Assembly: GCA_036502625.1 (NCBI GenBank)
Contig: DASXYG010000069.1
Span: forward strand, 13,736-77,735
Reading direction: 5' to 3'
Length of the DNA: 64,000 nt
From: DASXYG01 sp036502625
GTDB lineage: Bacteria > Actinomycetota > Actinomycetes > Streptosporangiales > Streptosporangiaceae
Shown here: piece by piece, positions 23,093 through 32,516 of the stretch
How the letters are laid out: every line of letters starts with the position of its first letter
Position numbering within the stretch: position 1 is the stretch's first letter
Program-made: the position numbers and the translations under genes
The notes under the pieces: generated by a model
Told to the model about the DNA's origin: nothing
Databases searched by the model: none
Seen by the model: only the letters and a program-made list of their open reading frames with translations

Positions 23093-24102
23093 GCGTCTCC
23101 CCCGTACGTACGCGACCCGCCCTGGTCGTCGCGGCCCCGCGCCATCGCGACGATCCGTTCGCTGAGTTCGAGCCCGGCTAGCCCCTCGGCGAGGCCGGGG
23201 ACGGCCCGGTCCGTACGGCCCGCCGCCAGGTCGGCGAACCGGTCGAGCTGGCGGTCGAACGAGCGGGTCGTACGGTCGCCGGGGAACCGGGCGGCCCGCG
23301 TCTCGTCGCGGGTGCGCAGCTCCAGGTCGAAGGTGAGGCCGTCCAGCTCGGCGTACCCGTCCGCGCCGAGCACGCCCACCGCGCACCGCGGCAGCGCGTC
23401 GGTCCACCAGCCGAACTCGGTCACCGCGGTGGTGCCGTCCGGCCAGGTCAGCCGGGCGCCGCCGAGGTTCGGCGACCCCAGGCCCGGCTCGGTGGCCAGC
23501 GCCCAGGCGTCCGCGACGCCGCTGGGCGGGCCGCCGAGCAGGAACGCGAGCCAGTCGAAGAGGTGCGCGCCCTCGTGGACGACGGGCGGGCCGTGGTCCA
23601 GGGTGGCCCGCATGCGGCGGGCGTACGGGCCGTCGGCGGCGCGCGGCTCGTCGTAGATCTGCGCGCGGATCAGCAGCGGCGAGCCGAGGAGGCCGTCCGC
23701 GATCCAGGTGCGCAGCCGGTCCAGCGCGGGGTCGTGCCGGTACGTCAGGCCGACCTGCAGCCGGTCGTGCGGCAGGTCCGCGAGCTTCCGGACCTCGGCC
23801 AGGCTCGTGCCCAGCGGCTTCTCCGCCAGGACGTACTTCCCGGCGGCGAGCGCGTCGCGGACGAGGCCGGTGGTGATCCACGGCGGCGTGGCCAGCACGA
23901 CCGCCGGGATCGACGGGTCCGCGAGCACCGGCGCCAGGCCGTCGTACGCCGCGGCGCCCGGGGCGAGCCGCGCGGCGGCGGCGCGCCGGTCCGGGTCGGG
24001 GTCCGCGAGCGCGGCCACCTCGATCCGCGGCGACCGCAGCAGCGCGGGCAGGTGCGCCTGCGCGGCGATGTCCCCGAGCCCGGCCAGCGCGACCCGGATC
24101 AC
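23089..24102 (-). CDS. Gfo/Idh/MocA-family oxidoreductase
   Basis: A 337-residue NAD(P)-dependent dehydrogenase. The N-terminal Rossmann motif is 'VALAGLGDIAAQAHLPALL', followed by 'EVAALADPDPDR', and the conserved lysine of the E-K-P motif is in 'YVLAEKPLGTS'. The C-terminal beta-sheet domain begins after about residue 125. The GTG start at 24102 overlaps the stop of the ABC ATPase gene as GTGA. Family members oxidise sugars, inositols and related polyols; within this operon the substrate is unknown. Confidence 0.87.
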   Translation of the reverse strand: MIRVALAGLGDIAAQAHLPALLRSPRIEVAALADPDPDRRAAAARLAPGAAAYDGLAPVLADPSIPAVVLATPPWITTGLVRDALAAGKYVLAEKPLGTSLAEVRKLADLPHDRLQVGLTYRHDPALDRLRTWIADGLLGSPLLIRAQIYDEPRAADGPYARRMRATLDHGPPVVHEGAHLFDWLAFLLGGPPSGVADAWALATEPGLGSPNLGGARLTWPDGTTAVTEFGWWTDALPRCAVGVLGADGYAELDGLTFDLELRTRDETRAARFPGDRTTRSFDRQLDRFADLAAGRTDRAVPGLAEGLAGLELSERIVAMARGRDDQGGSRTYGGDA

Positions 24103-24896
24103 GAGGCCGCCCCGTCATCCGCCCCGTCATCCCGTACGGGCACCCGCGGGATCGCGTCGATCAGCGTGCGGGTGTACTCCTCGCGGGGCGCGGTGAACAG
24201 GTCGTCGCGGCTGGCCCGCTCCACGATGCGGCCCTCGTGCATGACGGCGATCTCCGGCGCCATGTAGCGCACCACGGCCAGGTCGTGCGAGACGAACAGG
24301 TACGTCAGGCCCAGCTCGGTCTGCAGCGACCGCAGCAGGTTGAGGATCTGCGCCTGCGTGGCCACGTCGATCGCGGACACCGCCTCGTCCAGCACCACGA
24401 GGTCCGGGTGCAGCGCGATGGCCCGCGCGATGCCCACCCGCTGGCACTGCCCGCCGGACAGCTCGCCCGGCCGCCGCGACGCGGACGACGACGGCAGCCC
24501 CACCAGGTCGAGCAGCTCCCCGACGCGGGCGCGGCGCGCGGCGGCGTCCCCCTCGCCGTGCACCTCAAGCGGCAGCGCGATGATCTGCGCGACGGTCTTG
24601 CGCCGGTTCAGCGAGCCCACCGGGTCCTGGAGCACCATCTGCATGTGCCGCCGCGTACGGCGCAGCGCCGTGCCGGACAGCCCGCCCAGCTCGGTGCCGC
24701 GGAACCGCACGGTGCCGGACGTGGGCCTGCGCAGCCCGAGCAGCAGCGACGTCAGCGTGGACTTCCCGCAGCCGGACTCCCCGACCAGCCCGAACGTGGC
24801 GCCGCGGCGCAGCTCCAGGCTGACGCCGTCGACCGCCCGCGTACCGGAGAAGTCCATGACCAGGTCGCGGGCGTCCAGCAGGATGTCGTCGGTCAT
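24099..24896 (-). CDS. Oligopeptide/dipeptide-type ABC importer ATPase (DppF/OppF-like)
   Basis: A 265-residue ATPase of the peptide/nickel (PepT) importer family: Walker A GESGCGKST, Q-loop 'MQMVLQDPVGSLNRR', signature LSGGQCQR, Walker B LVVLDEAVSAIDV, H-loop FVSHD. The characteristic OppF C-terminal tail after 'HEGRIVE' is short. The start overlaps the DppD-like stop by ATGA. It forms a heterodimer with the next protein to power uptake through the two permeases encoded upstream in the operon. Confidence 0.9.
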   Translation of the reverse strand: MTDDILLDARDLVMDFSGTRAVDGVSLELRRGATFGLVGESGCGKSTLTSLLLGLRRPTSGTVRFRGTELGGLSGTALRRTRRHMQMVLQDPVGSLNRRKTVAQIIALPLEVHGEGDAAARRARVGELLDLVGLPSSSASRRPGELSGGQCQRVGIARAIALHPDLVVLDEAVSAIDVATQAQILNLLRSLQTELGLTYLFVSHDLAVVRYMAPEIAVMHEGRIVERASRDDLFTAPREEYTRTLIDAIPRVPVRDDGADDGAAS

Positions 24897-25729
24897 CCCG
24901 CGTCCTCCTCGATGTCGTCGAGCACGGCGAGCGGGCGGTCCGGGTCGACGTCCAGCGTGCAGAGCGCGTCGAGCAGGCCCCGCGTGTACGGGTGGGCCGG
25001 GTGGGCGAAGATCCGCTCGGTGGGCGCGCTCTCCACGATCCGGCCGTGCCGCATCACCTCGACGCGGCGGCAGAACCCGGCGGCCACCGCCAGGTCGTGG
25101 GTGATGAACAGGACGGCGGTGCCGTGCTCGTCGGCGATCCGGTCGAGCAGCGCGAGGATGCGCGCCTGCGTGGTGACGTCGAGCGCGGTGGTGGGCTCGT
25201 CCGCGATCAGCACGCGCGGCTCGGCGGCCAGCGCCATCGCGATCACCACGCGCTGCCGCATGCCGCCGGAGAACTCGTGCGGGTAGGCGTCCGCCCGTAC
25301 GGCCGGTTCCGGGATGCCGACCTCGCCGAGCAGGTCGACGGCGCGCCGCCGGGCGGCCGCGCGCCCGGTGTCCGCGTGCGCGCGGACCGCCTCGACGATC
25401 TGGCGGCCCACCGTACGGACCGGGTTCAGGCTGGTCAGCGGGTCCTGGTAGATCATCGCGACGGACGCGCCCCGGGCGGCGCGCATCTCCTTCTCCGACG
25501 CGGTCGCGTGGTCGCGGCCGTCGAGCCGGATGGCGCCGCCGGTGATGCGCGTCGGCGGCGGGTTGAGCCGCATGCAGGCCAGCGAGAGCAGGCTCTTGCC
25601 GCTGCCGGACTCGCCGACCAGCCCGACGCGTTCGCCCGCGGCCAGCGCGAGGTCCACGCCGCGCACCAGGTCGCGCCCTGGCACGCCGACCGTCAGGCCG
25701 CTGATGTCGAGCACGGGTGCCTCAGTCAC
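24893..25729 (-). CDS. Oligopeptide/dipeptide-type ABC importer ATPase (DppD/OppD-like)
   Basis: A 278-residue ATPase with GESGSGKSL, 'AMIYQDPLTSLNPVRT', FSGGMRQR, VLIADEPTTALDV and FITHD. The cysteine cluster that coordinates Fe-S in some DppD proteins is not present. The GTG at 25729 overlaps the permease gene by eight bases. Part of a complete five-component importer (27598 to 24099). Confidence 0.9.
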   Translation of the reverse strand: MTEAPVLDISGLTVGVPGRDLVRGVDLALAAGERVGLVGESGSGKSLLSLACMRLNPPPTRITGGAIRLDGRDHATASEKEMRAARGASVAMIYQDPLTSLNPVRTVGRQIVEAVRAHADTGRAAARRRAVDLLGEVGIPEPAVRADAYPHEFSGGMRQRVVIAMALAAEPRVLIADEPTTALDVTTQARILALLDRIADEHGTAVLFITHDLAVAAGFCRRVEVMRHGRIVESAPTERIFAHPAHPYTRGLLDALCTLDVDPDRPLAVLDDIEEDAG

Positions 25730-26594
25730 GGTCGTCTCCGATCAGGATCCGCTGGAGCCCGTTGCCGACGGTGTTGAACGCGGCGATCGCGATGACCACG
25801 ACCAGCGCCGGGACCAGCGGGTAGGAGATCGATTCGAACAGCTTCGTGTACCCCTGTTGCAGGAGCGTTCCCCAGGACGCGGTGGGCGGCTGCACCCCGA
25901 GGCCGAGGAAGCTCAGCGACGCCTCGACCATGAGCGCGGTGGCCATGTTCAGCGACGCCTGCGCCATCAGGGCGGGCGCGGTGTTCGGGAGGATCTCCCG
26001 GAACAGGATCCGCGTCTCGGACGCGCCGACCGCGCGCAGCCCCCGTACGTACTCGCCGCTGGTCTCCCCGAGCACCACGGCGCGCGCGATGCGGGCGGTC
26101 AGCGGCGCCATCAGCAGGCCGATGACCAGCGCGAGGGTGAACGTGTCGCCGCCGAACGCGGCCACGAAGATCAGCGCGAACAAGATCATCGGGATGGCCA
26201 TGAACGCGTCGCCGATGCGCATGAGCACCTCGTCGAGCCAGCCGCCGCGCGCCGCCGCGACCGCGCCCCACACGGTGCCGATGATCATGGCGAGGGCCGT
26301 GGACGCCACCCCGATCAGCAGCGACACCCGGCCCCCGGCGGCGATCCGGCTGAGCAGGTCGCGGCCGAGCTCGTCGGTGCCGAGCGGGTGTGCCCAGGAC
26401 GCGGGCGCGTACCTGGCGGGCACGTCGATGAGGTCCGGCGCGGTGAAGACCACCGGTCCCAGGATCGCGAGCAGCACCAGGACGACCAGCACGGCCAGCG
26501 CGACCGCGGTGGCCGGACGGCGCACCACCTTCCGCCACACCCCCGTACGCGACCGCGCCGTGGCGGCCTCTTCGCTCATCTGGAGGACGGTCAC
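25722..26594 (-). CDS. ABC importer permease (DppC/OppC-like)
   Basis: A 290-residue permease with about six helices. The N-terminal region has 'LGTDELGRDLLSRI', a hallmark of DppC-type permeases, and the EAA loop is 'EYVRGLRAVGASETRILFREILPN', describing the site that docks with the ATPases. The GTG at 26594 is chosen because it overlaps the upstream stop (GTGA) and has GGGAGG upstream; an in-frame ATG at 26579 lacks a ribosome site. Confidence 0.9.
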   Translation of the reverse strand: MTVLQMSEEAATARSRTGVWRKVVRRPATAVALAVLVVLVLLAILGPVVFTAPDLIDVPARYAPASWAHPLGTDELGRDLLSRIAAGGRVSLLIGVASTALAMIIGTVWGAVAAARGGWLDEVLMRIGDAFMAIPMILFALIFVAAFGGDTFTLALVIGLLMAPLTARIARAVVLGETSGEYVRGLRAVGASETRILFREILPNTAPALMAQASLNMATALMVEASLSFLGLGVQPPTASWGTLLQQGYTKLFESISYPLVPALVVVIAIAAFNTVGNGLQRILIGDDRD

Positions 26595-27601
26595 CGGGCA
26601 CCTCCCGTCGCAAGGGCGGCGGCGGTGGTGCCGCGCGCCCGGGTGCGCGCGCCGCCCACCCGCAGGCGCGGGTCGAGCAGCCCGGCGAGGATGTCGATCA
26701 GCAGGTTGGCCAGCACGAACGCGGCGGCGACCAGCAGCACGGCCGACTGGAGCACCGCGTAGTCGCGTTGCAGGACGGCGTCCACGATCAGCGACCCGAG
26801 TCCGGGCCAGCGGAACACGTACTCGACGACGACCACGCCGCCGAGCACCGAGCCGATCATGACGCCGAACGCGGTGAGCGTCGGCAGCAGCGCGTTCGGC
26901 AGCACGTGCCCGCCGACCACGCCCGGCCGGCCAAGGCCCTTGCCGGTGGCCGTGCGCACGTACGCGGCGGACTCGACCTCGCGCATCGACACCCGCAGGT
27001 AGTGCACGAGCGGCGCGGACAGCGTGATGGCCAGCGTGACCGCGGGCAGCGCGAGCAGCCGCAGGCTCGCCCCCGGGTCGGACCACAGCGACTGGTAGCC
27101 GCCGGTGGGCGTCCAGCCGAGGCCGACGCTGAACACGGCGATCAGGATGATGCCGAACACGAACGGCGGCGCGGCCATGCCGACGGTGGAGTACCCGCCG
27201 ACCAGCCGTCCCCAGATCTTGCGCCGGGAGATCGCCGGCAGCACCGCGAGCGGCACGGTGAGCAGCACGCCGAGGACGAGCCCGGCGACGGCGAGCAGCA
27301 CGGTCGCGCCGATCCGCTGGCCGATCAGCTCCCCGACCGGGTACTCGCTGAAGTACGACTGGCCCAGGTCGCCGTGGAACAGCCCGGCGATCCAGCGGCC
27401 GTACTGGACGAGGATCGGGTCGTCCAGGCCGAGCGAGTGGCGCATCGCGGCCAGCGTCTTGGCGTCGATGGCCTGCGCGGCGCCCACCCGGGTGATCGTC
27501 GGGTCGCCGGGCAGCAGCCGCAGCACCACGAAGACCAGGACCGAGACCAGCGCGATCATCAGGATGCTGAGGCCCAGGCGGCGGGCGATGTAGGCGATCA
27601 C
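26591..27601 (-). CDS. ABC importer permease (DppB/OppB-like)
   Basis: A 336-residue permease beginning 'MIAYIARRLGLSILMIALVS', the usual DppB start, with 'LLPGDP' after the first helix and an EAA loop around 'SAAYVRTATGKGLGRPGVV'. The GTG at 27601 overlaps the stop of the binding-protein gene as GTGA. The C-terminal 'ILAGLLDPRLR' is typical. It forms the translocation path with the DppC-like protein. Confidence 0.9.
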   Translation of the reverse strand: MIAYIARRLGLSILMIALVSVLVFVVLRLLPGDPTITRVGAAQAIDAKTLAAMRHSLGLDDPILVQYGRWIAGLFHGDLGQSYFSEYPVGELIGQRIGATVLLAVAGLVLGVLLTVPLAVLPAISRRKIWGRLVGGYSTVGMAAPPFVFGIILIAVFSVGLGWTPTGGYQSLWSDPGASLRLLALPAVTLAITLSAPLVHYLRVSMREVESAAYVRTATGKGLGRPGVVGGHVLPNALLPTLTAFGVMIGSVLGGVVVVEYVFRWPGLGSLIVDAVLQRDYAVLQSAVLLVAAAFVLANLLIDILAGLLDPRLRVGGARTRARGTTAAALATGGAR

Positions 27602-29190
27602 GGTCGGCTCCCGGCGGCGAATCCGGCGTCCTCGAGGTGCAGCGTGCCTTCGCTCTGCACCCAGACTCCGCGTACGTTCTTCTGCGCCACCGACAGCGGC
27701 GACGTGTTGGCGAGCGTCACGATCGGCACGTTCGCGTTGAGCACCCGCTGCGCGTCGGTGAACCCGCGCGCCCGGTCGCCGCCGCTGGACCGCGACACCG
27801 CGGCGGCCGCCTTCTCGTACGCGTCCGGCGCCGTCCAGTTGCATTCGCAGGTGCCGCTGTTGGAGTACCAGCTCACCGCGTAGTCGGCGGGCGGCGGCGG
27901 GAACGACAGGAAGTTCGCGTAGATCAGCCCGGGGTAGCGCTTGCCCTTCGGGAACGCCTTCGCCGCCCAGGTCGCGACCTCGTTGCTGCGGATCTGGAGG
28001 TTGATGCCGATCTTCTCGAGGTCCTGCTGGAGGATCTGGCCCATCGTGGTCCACTCCAGGTTCGCGCCCGCCGTGGTCCAGAACGTCAGCGTGCTGCCCT
28101 TCCTGACGCCCGCCTCGGCGAACAGGCTCTTGGCCTTGGCCAGGTCGAAGGTGTGGTGCGGGAGGCCCTTGTCGTAGTACGGGCCGGTGGGGTTGACCGG
28201 CTGGTCGGTGTCGTTGACGACGGCCTTGCCCGCGTACGCGGCCTGGTTCATCGCGGCGCGGTCGGCCGCGTACGACAGCGCCAGCCGCGCCTTGGGGTTG
28301 TCGAACGGCTTGGATTTCGTGTCCAGCTCCCAGACCGCGACCCCGGCGGGCTGCGGCGCGCCGAGCAGCGTACGGCCCACGGCCAGGTAGCTTGCGGTGT
28401 CCGGGGCCAGCTCGGTGAGGGTGTCAAGCTCGCCGGACAGGAACGCGCTCTGCGCCGCGGTGGCGTCGGCGTACCGCTGGATCTCGATGCGGTCGAACCG
28501 CGGGCGCGGGCCCCAGAAGCGGTCGTTGCGGACCACGGTGACCGACTGGTTCGGCACGAACCGGGCCAGCTTGTACGGGCCGGTGCCGTTGGCGGTGCGG
28601 TTCACGTCCTTGATGTGGTCGACGTCGGTCATCTTGATGTCCACCAGGCCGTTGGGGAGCTGCGGGTTCGGCGTCTTGAGGTCGATGTCGAGCGTGGTCG
28701 GGCCGGCCGCGCGGACCTTGTCGATCATGCTGATCTTGACGGCGGCCTGCGCGGCGGTCTTCGGGTCGAGCACCCGCCGGATGTTCTTCACCGCGTCGTC
28801 GGCGGTGAACGGCTTTCCGTTGTGGAACCGGACGCCGGGGCGCAGGTGGAACGTCCAGTGCCGGTAGTCCGCCGAGGCCGTCCACGACGTCGCGAGGTCC
28901 GGGCGTACGGACATGTCCGGCGCGTACTTCGTCAGGCCGTTCCACAGCAGCGTCTGCAATTGCGTCTGGGAACTGCTCGCGATGGTGTTCGGATCGAGCT
29001 GGGTGATGCCCTGCGACTGGCCGAAATGCAGGGTCCCACCGGTGCGCATGGGACCGGTCATCGTCGCGCCTGCCTTGCGCACGGTGGCCGCGGGGCCGCG
29101 CCCGGCGCCGCAGCCGGCCAGCGCGAGCGCGCCGGCGACCAGGGCGGCGACCGGCCACATACGGGAACGCGGGATTCTCACTGGCTCCAC
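27598..29190 (-). CDS. Extracellular solute-binding lipoprotein, family 5 (DppA/OppA-like)
   Basis: A 530-residue binding protein of the peptide/nickel family. The signal sequence has a lipobox (ALALAGC), so the mature protein is lipid-anchored outside the membrane. The family signature after about residue 100 is visible as 'HLRPGVRFHNGKPFTADDAV'. Its ligand need not be a peptide: homologues bind opines, sugars and lactam compounds. The GTG at 29190 directly abuts the operator palindrome at 29191-29214; a second GTG at 29181 is better spaced from GGTGGAG. It is the first gene of the importer operon. Confidence 0.9.
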   Translation of the reverse strand: MEPVRIPRSRMWPVAALVAGALALAGCGAGRGPAATVRKAGATMTGPMRTGGTLHFGQSQGITQLDPNTIASSSQTQLQTLLWNGLTKYAPDMSVRPDLATSWTASADYRHWTFHLRPGVRFHNGKPFTADDAVKNIRRVLDPKTAAQAAVKISMIDKVRAAGPTTLDIDLKTPNPQLPNGLVDIKMTDVDHIKDVNRTANGTGPYKLARFVPNQSVTVVRNDRFWGPRPRFDRIEIQRYADATAAQSAFLSGELDTLTELAPDTASYLAVGRTLLGAPQPAGVAVWELDTKSKPFDNPKARLALSYAADRAAMNQAAYAGKAVVNDTDQPVNPTGPYYDKGLPHHTFDLAKAKSLFAEAGVRKGSTLTFWTTAGANLEWTTMGQILQQDLEKIGINLQIRSNEVATWAAKAFPKGKRYPGLIYANFLSFPPPPADYAVSWYSNSGTCECNWTAPDAYEKAAAAVSRSSGGDRARGFTDAQRVLNANVPIVTLANTSPLSVAQKNVRGVWVQSEGTLHLEDAGFAAGSRP

Positions 29191-29214
29191 CTATCTTCCG
29201 TATTTCGAAGATAG
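29191..29214. promoter_or_regulatory. Operator palindrome before the importer operon
   Basis: Perfect 8-bp inverted repeat CTATCTTC / GAAGATAG separated by 8 bp. It lies directly before the binding-protein start and 84 bp after the end of the IclR gene. An AT-rich tract with a second palindrome (AATTCGAATT, 29215-29224) follows. Read on the minus strand, its sequence agrees with the site at 36810-36832 at 19 of 23 aligned positions, around a shared CGAAATA core. The likely binder is the IclR protein encoded at 29299. Confidence 0.75.
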
Positions 29215-29298
29215 AATTCGAATTTGAAAAATACTATTCTGGCGATCACGAAGTGACAAGGCGCGGAGTGGTAATTCCGTGCGCCGGACGGGCCGGGG

Positions 29299-30108
29299 CT
29301 AGACGCCGTACGGAAGCTGGACGGTGCCGGCCCGCAGCTCGCGGCCCAGCGCCTGCGCCTGCGCGACGACCTGCTCACCGACCGTGTCGAACCCGGCGGT
29401 GCGCATCTGCTCGGCGGAACCGGTGACCCCGATCGACCCGGCGACCGCGCCGTCGGCGTCGAAGAACGGCGCGGCGACGCAGGCGATGCCCGGGTCCTCC
29501 TCTTCGTCCTCGGTGGCGTAGCCGCGGTCGCGGACCTCGGCCAGCTCGGCGCGCAGCGCGGCACCGCGTACGGGATGGGCGTTCGGCCCACGGCCCACCG
29601 CGGCCTTCTTGATCAGCGGGTCGAGCGTGTCGTCGGGCAGGTGCGCGGCGATGGCGCGGCCCAGCGCGGTCAGGTTGAACGGGGAGGCCTTGCCCGGGTA
29701 CGTGTCGAACTGCAGCATGCCCGGCGCGGCCACCTTCGCGACGTAGATGACCTCGCCGCCCTCGAGGACGCCGACGTGCGCGGGCACGCCGATCGCGTCG
29801 ACCAGCCGTTTCAGGAACGGCTGCGCGGTGCGCATCAGGTCGACCTTCTTCACGAGCTGCGCGGCCAGGCCGTTCAGCCGCAGCGTGGGCCGCCAGAAAT
29901 GGCTGCGCCCGATGACCCGCCGCGCGGCGTAACCGCGCATCTCCAGCGTGCGGGTGATGGACGCGCATGTCGCCAGCGGAATGCCGGTGACCTGCGCGAG
30001 CGTCGTCAGCGTCATCGGCTCGTCGGCCGCCACCAGCGTTTCGAGCACGGTCAGCGCCCGATCCACCGCGGGCGACGGCGCCTTGCCGTCACCGTTCGAA
30101 CCGGCCAT
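29299..30108 (-). CDS. IclR-family transcriptional regulator of the catabolic island
   Basis: About 269 residues with the N-terminal winged helix (SPAVDRALTVLETLV, 'LTTLAQVTGIPLATCASITRTL') and C-terminal IclR effector domain ('HVGVLEGGEVIYVAK', 'FNLTALGRAIAAHLP', 'GIACVAAPFFDADGAVAGSI'). I chose the ATG at 30108, which follows GGGGCGGC; an upstream ATG at 30132 adds eight residues. It sits between the DapA/RidA genes and the importer operon on the same strand. Its probable targets are the paired palindromes at 29191 and 36810. Confidence 0.9.
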   Translation of the reverse strand: MAGSNGDGKAPSPAVDRALTVLETLVAADEPMTLTTLAQVTGIPLATCASITRTLEMRGYAARRVIGRSHFWRPTLRLNGLAAQLVKKVDLMRTAQPFLKRLVDAIGVPAHVGVLEGGEVIYVAKVAAPGMLQFDTYPGKASPFNLTALGRAIAAHLPDDTLDPLIKKAAVGRGPNAHPVRGAALRAELAEVRDRGYATEDEEEDPGIACVAAPFFDADGAVAGSIGVTGSAEQMRTAGFDTVGEQVVAQAQALGRELRAGTVQLPYGV

Positions 30109-30145
30109 GCCGCCCCTCATCTCCGCGCACACTTCCGCCCTGACC

Positions 30146-30544
30146 CTATTCGGCCGCGCGCGCCCGCGGGCGGTACGCGACCACGTCGATCTCCACGAGG
30201 ATGCCGCCCAGGTTCGAGCCCGCCGTGGTCCGCACCGGGTACGGCGGGGTGAAGAACTCCCCGTACGCGGTGTCGAACGCGGCCCAGTCGCGCTCGCCGT
30301 CCTGGAGGTGCGCGGTCACCTTGACGACGTCCGCGAGCGACGCGCCCGCCTCGGCCAGGATCGCCGACAGGTTGCGCAGCACCTGCCGGGTCTGCTCGCC
30401 GGCCTCCGTACCGACGACCTCCTTGGTCGCGGGGTCGAGCGGGCCGAGGCCCGCCGTGTAGACGTGGTCGCCGGCGACGACGCCCTGCGCGTACGCGCCG
30501 CGCGGCGACGGCGCCTCCGCCGTACTGAGCTGGATGCGGCCCAT
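30146..30544 (-). CDS. ridA: RidA-family enamine/imine deaminase
   Basis: A 132-residue RidA/YjgF protein. The catalytic arginine is Arg105 (PPYPVRTTAG) and the conserved glutamate Glu118 (LVEIDVVAY), as in deaminating RidA proteins. It removes reactive enamine or imine intermediates from amino-compound catabolism. It lies 14 bp after the DapA-like gene and 37 bp before the IclR gene, so all three are probably one transcript. Its presence implies that the pathway makes an imine. Confidence 0.92.
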   Translation of the reverse strand: MGRIQLSTAEAPSPRGAYAQGVVAGDHVYTAGLGPLDPATKEVVGTEAGEQTRQVLRNLSAILAEAGASLADVVKVTAHLQDGERDWAAFDTAYGEFFTPPYPVRTTAGSNLGGILVEIDVVAYRPRARAAE

Positions 30545-30558
30545 GGTTCCTCCGGTGG

Positions 30559-31500
30559 TCAGGACAGGTCGGGCAGGCGGTCTTTGAACTCGGTGAGGAA
30601 GCGGTCGACCATCGCGACCTCCTCGGCGTCCAGGTGGTGCGCGGGTGCGCGGCAGTACGCGCTGCCGATGAGGCCGCGGCGCTGGGAGATCAGCTTCTCG
30701 GCAGCGACGATCAGCTCCGAGCCGAGCATCCAGTACGAGATGTACGGCAGGAACGCGCGGTGCAGGTCGAACGCGGCGTCCTGGTCGCCGGCCGCGTACA
30801 GGTCCCACACGTCGACGTACAGCTCGGTGAACGAGCAGCCGGGCTGCACGCCGACGGCGCCGCGGCGCAGCGCGTCCGGGAGCTGCACCCCGGCGTAGCC
30901 GACCATCGCGGGCAGCAGCGGGCGCTGGCGGCCCAGGTCGGCGATGAACGGGCCGGGCGGCGTCGACTCGACCTTCACCATGCGCACGTTCGGGCGCTCG
31001 GCGGCGATCGCGGCGATCGCGGACGCGTCGAGCGCGGTGCCGGTCTGCTCCGGGGCGTACTGCACCACGATCGGGGTGTCCGGCACGGCGGCGGCCACCG
31101 CCTTGACGTGCTCGTGGACGTCCCGCGCCGAGGGGGTGAGCTGGTACGGGGGGAGCAGGTTGACCGCGTCCGCGCCCTGGTCCACGAGCCGGCGCGCGTG
31201 GTCCGCGGCGAGCCGGGTCGCGTGGTCCTGCACGGCCACCACGGCGGCCACGTCCGTACGGTCGCGGGTCCGTCCGAGCAGGATCGCGTTCAGCCGCCCG
31301 CGCTCGTCCCCGGTGAGCTTGAGGAACTCCGAGGCGTAGCCAGGGAACATCACGCTGCTCACCCCGCACCCGAGCACGTAATCCACCACCCGCCCAAACC
31401 CGGGTTCGTCAAGCCCCCCATCCGCATAAAACGGCACCTCCAACACCGGAGACACCCCCCGAATAAGCCCATCAGCCCCGCCACCCACCGTGTACGTCAC
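30559..31500 (-). CDS. DapA-family lyase/aldolase
   Basis: A 313-residue dihydrodipicolinate-synthase-family protein. The Schiff-base lysine is in 'MVKVESTPPG' and the tyrosine segment reads 'VVQYAPEQTG' (Tyr kept, Y-A-P instead of Y-N-P). The GTG at 31500 is chosen because the protein then begins just before strand 1 ('GVSPVLEVPF'); the longer open frame to 31623 adds arginine-rich sequence from the repeat field. It may cleave or dehydrate a keto-acid intermediate. The substrate is unknown and differs from that of the paralogue at 679, which has a different active-site segment. Confidence 0.87.
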   Translation of the reverse strand: MTYTVGGGADGLIRGVSPVLEVPFYADGGLDEPGFGRVVDYVLGCGVSSVMFPGYASEFLKLTGDERGRLNAILLGRTRDRTDVAAVVAVQDHATRLAADHARRLVDQGADAVNLLPPYQLTPSARDVHEHVKAVAAAVPDTPIVVQYAPEQTGTALDASAIAAIAAERPNVRMVKVESTPPGPFIADLGRQRPLLPAMVGYAGVQLPDALRRGAVGVQPGCSFTELYVDVWDLYAAGDQDAAFDLHRAFLPYISYWMLGSELIVAAEKLISQRRGLIGSAYCRAPAHHLDAEEVAMVDRFLTEFKDRLPDLS

Positions 31501-31509
31501 ATGCCCTGC

Positions 31510-32516
31510 CTTTCCGCGTCGACCTCGTCGCACCGTCCGTACCTCACTGAACCGTCCTCTCCCTGGCCCCCGCGCTGACGCCCAACGAAGCGACGCGGGA
31601 GAAACCCCCCTCGTCCCCCGCACTCAGGGCCGGGGACTGAGGAGAGGGGGAATGCCCCCCACCCCCCGCACCCAGGCCGGAGGCGGAACGCCCCCCGCCC
31701 CCGGCGTCACGGACCCCGGCCGCCGCGCTGAGGTCTGGGGATGGGAGATGTCGCAGCTCTCCCCCACCCCCGCGCTGAGGCCAGCGGAAGTGCGAGGCGC
31801 GGAGCGCCCCCAAACCCCCGCCCCGAGCCCGGCGGCAGCCCGCGGGGCGAAATCCCCTCCTCCCCCTGCGCCCAGGGAAGCGCGCCCGCTCCCCACACCC
31901 AGACCAGAGGCGGAACGCCCCCGTCCCCCGTGCCCGCGCCGTGGACCTCGGCTCCTGCGCTGACGCCCGGCGAAGGGAGGCGGGAGGAACCCCCCTCGCC
32001 CCCGGTGTCACGGACCCCCACCCCCGCGCTGAGAGCTGGGCACGGGGGAAGGGGGTCGTGCTCCCGCCTTCCCGCGCTGAGGCCGGAGGAAGCGCGAGGC
32101 GCGGAGCGCCCCCAAACCCCCGCTCCGAGCCCCGGGGAAGCGAGAGGGGCGAAGTACTCCGCAGGCCCCGCCCCGAGGCCAGGAAGAAGGGAATGGATGG
32201 AGAACTCCCCGTACCCCGCGGCGGACGTGGACGGAGGGGCGGCGTTCACGCGGACCCCCATCGCGTGGTTGGTCCCGGGGAAGGGCGGAGCGCTTCCCAG
32301 CCCCCACCCCGAGATCAGAGGGAAAAGGAGGGGCAGCCCCCACCCCAGAACGGGGAAGGGCGGAGGGCTCTCTGGACCCCGCGCTGGGAGGGGTGGCTGT
32401 CATGCGGGCCGCATCGCGTGGTTGGCCCAGGGGAGGGGAAGGGCACTCCCCAGCCCCCACCCCAGGAAGGGTGCGGATGGAGGGCTCTCTGGATCCCGCG
32501 CTGGGAGGGGCGGCGT
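31510..32516. repeat. One-kilobase field of degenerate repeats, non-coding
   Basis: About 1 kb of proline/glycine-coding low-complexity DNA with no credible gene. A 60-bp segment at 31771-31830 recurs at 32073-32132 with four mismatches. A 36-bp segment near 32362 recurs near 32479. A motif with TTCACGCGG ... CGCGTGG ... CAGGGGA occurs near 32245, 32399 and 32516, and the last copy is the 3' end of the dehydrogenase gene. A shorter CGCGCTGAGG-like core appears at least six times from 31570 to 32080. The field interrupts an otherwise tightly packed gene row. Confidence 0.7.

Noticed and set aside
31707..32261. Gly/Ala/Ser-rich open frame in the repeat field, with PGLGAG- and GLSAG-like repeats
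   Set aside because: It mirrors the DNA repeats, has no ribosome site or signal, and all frames there look similarly open. I treat the region as non-coding.
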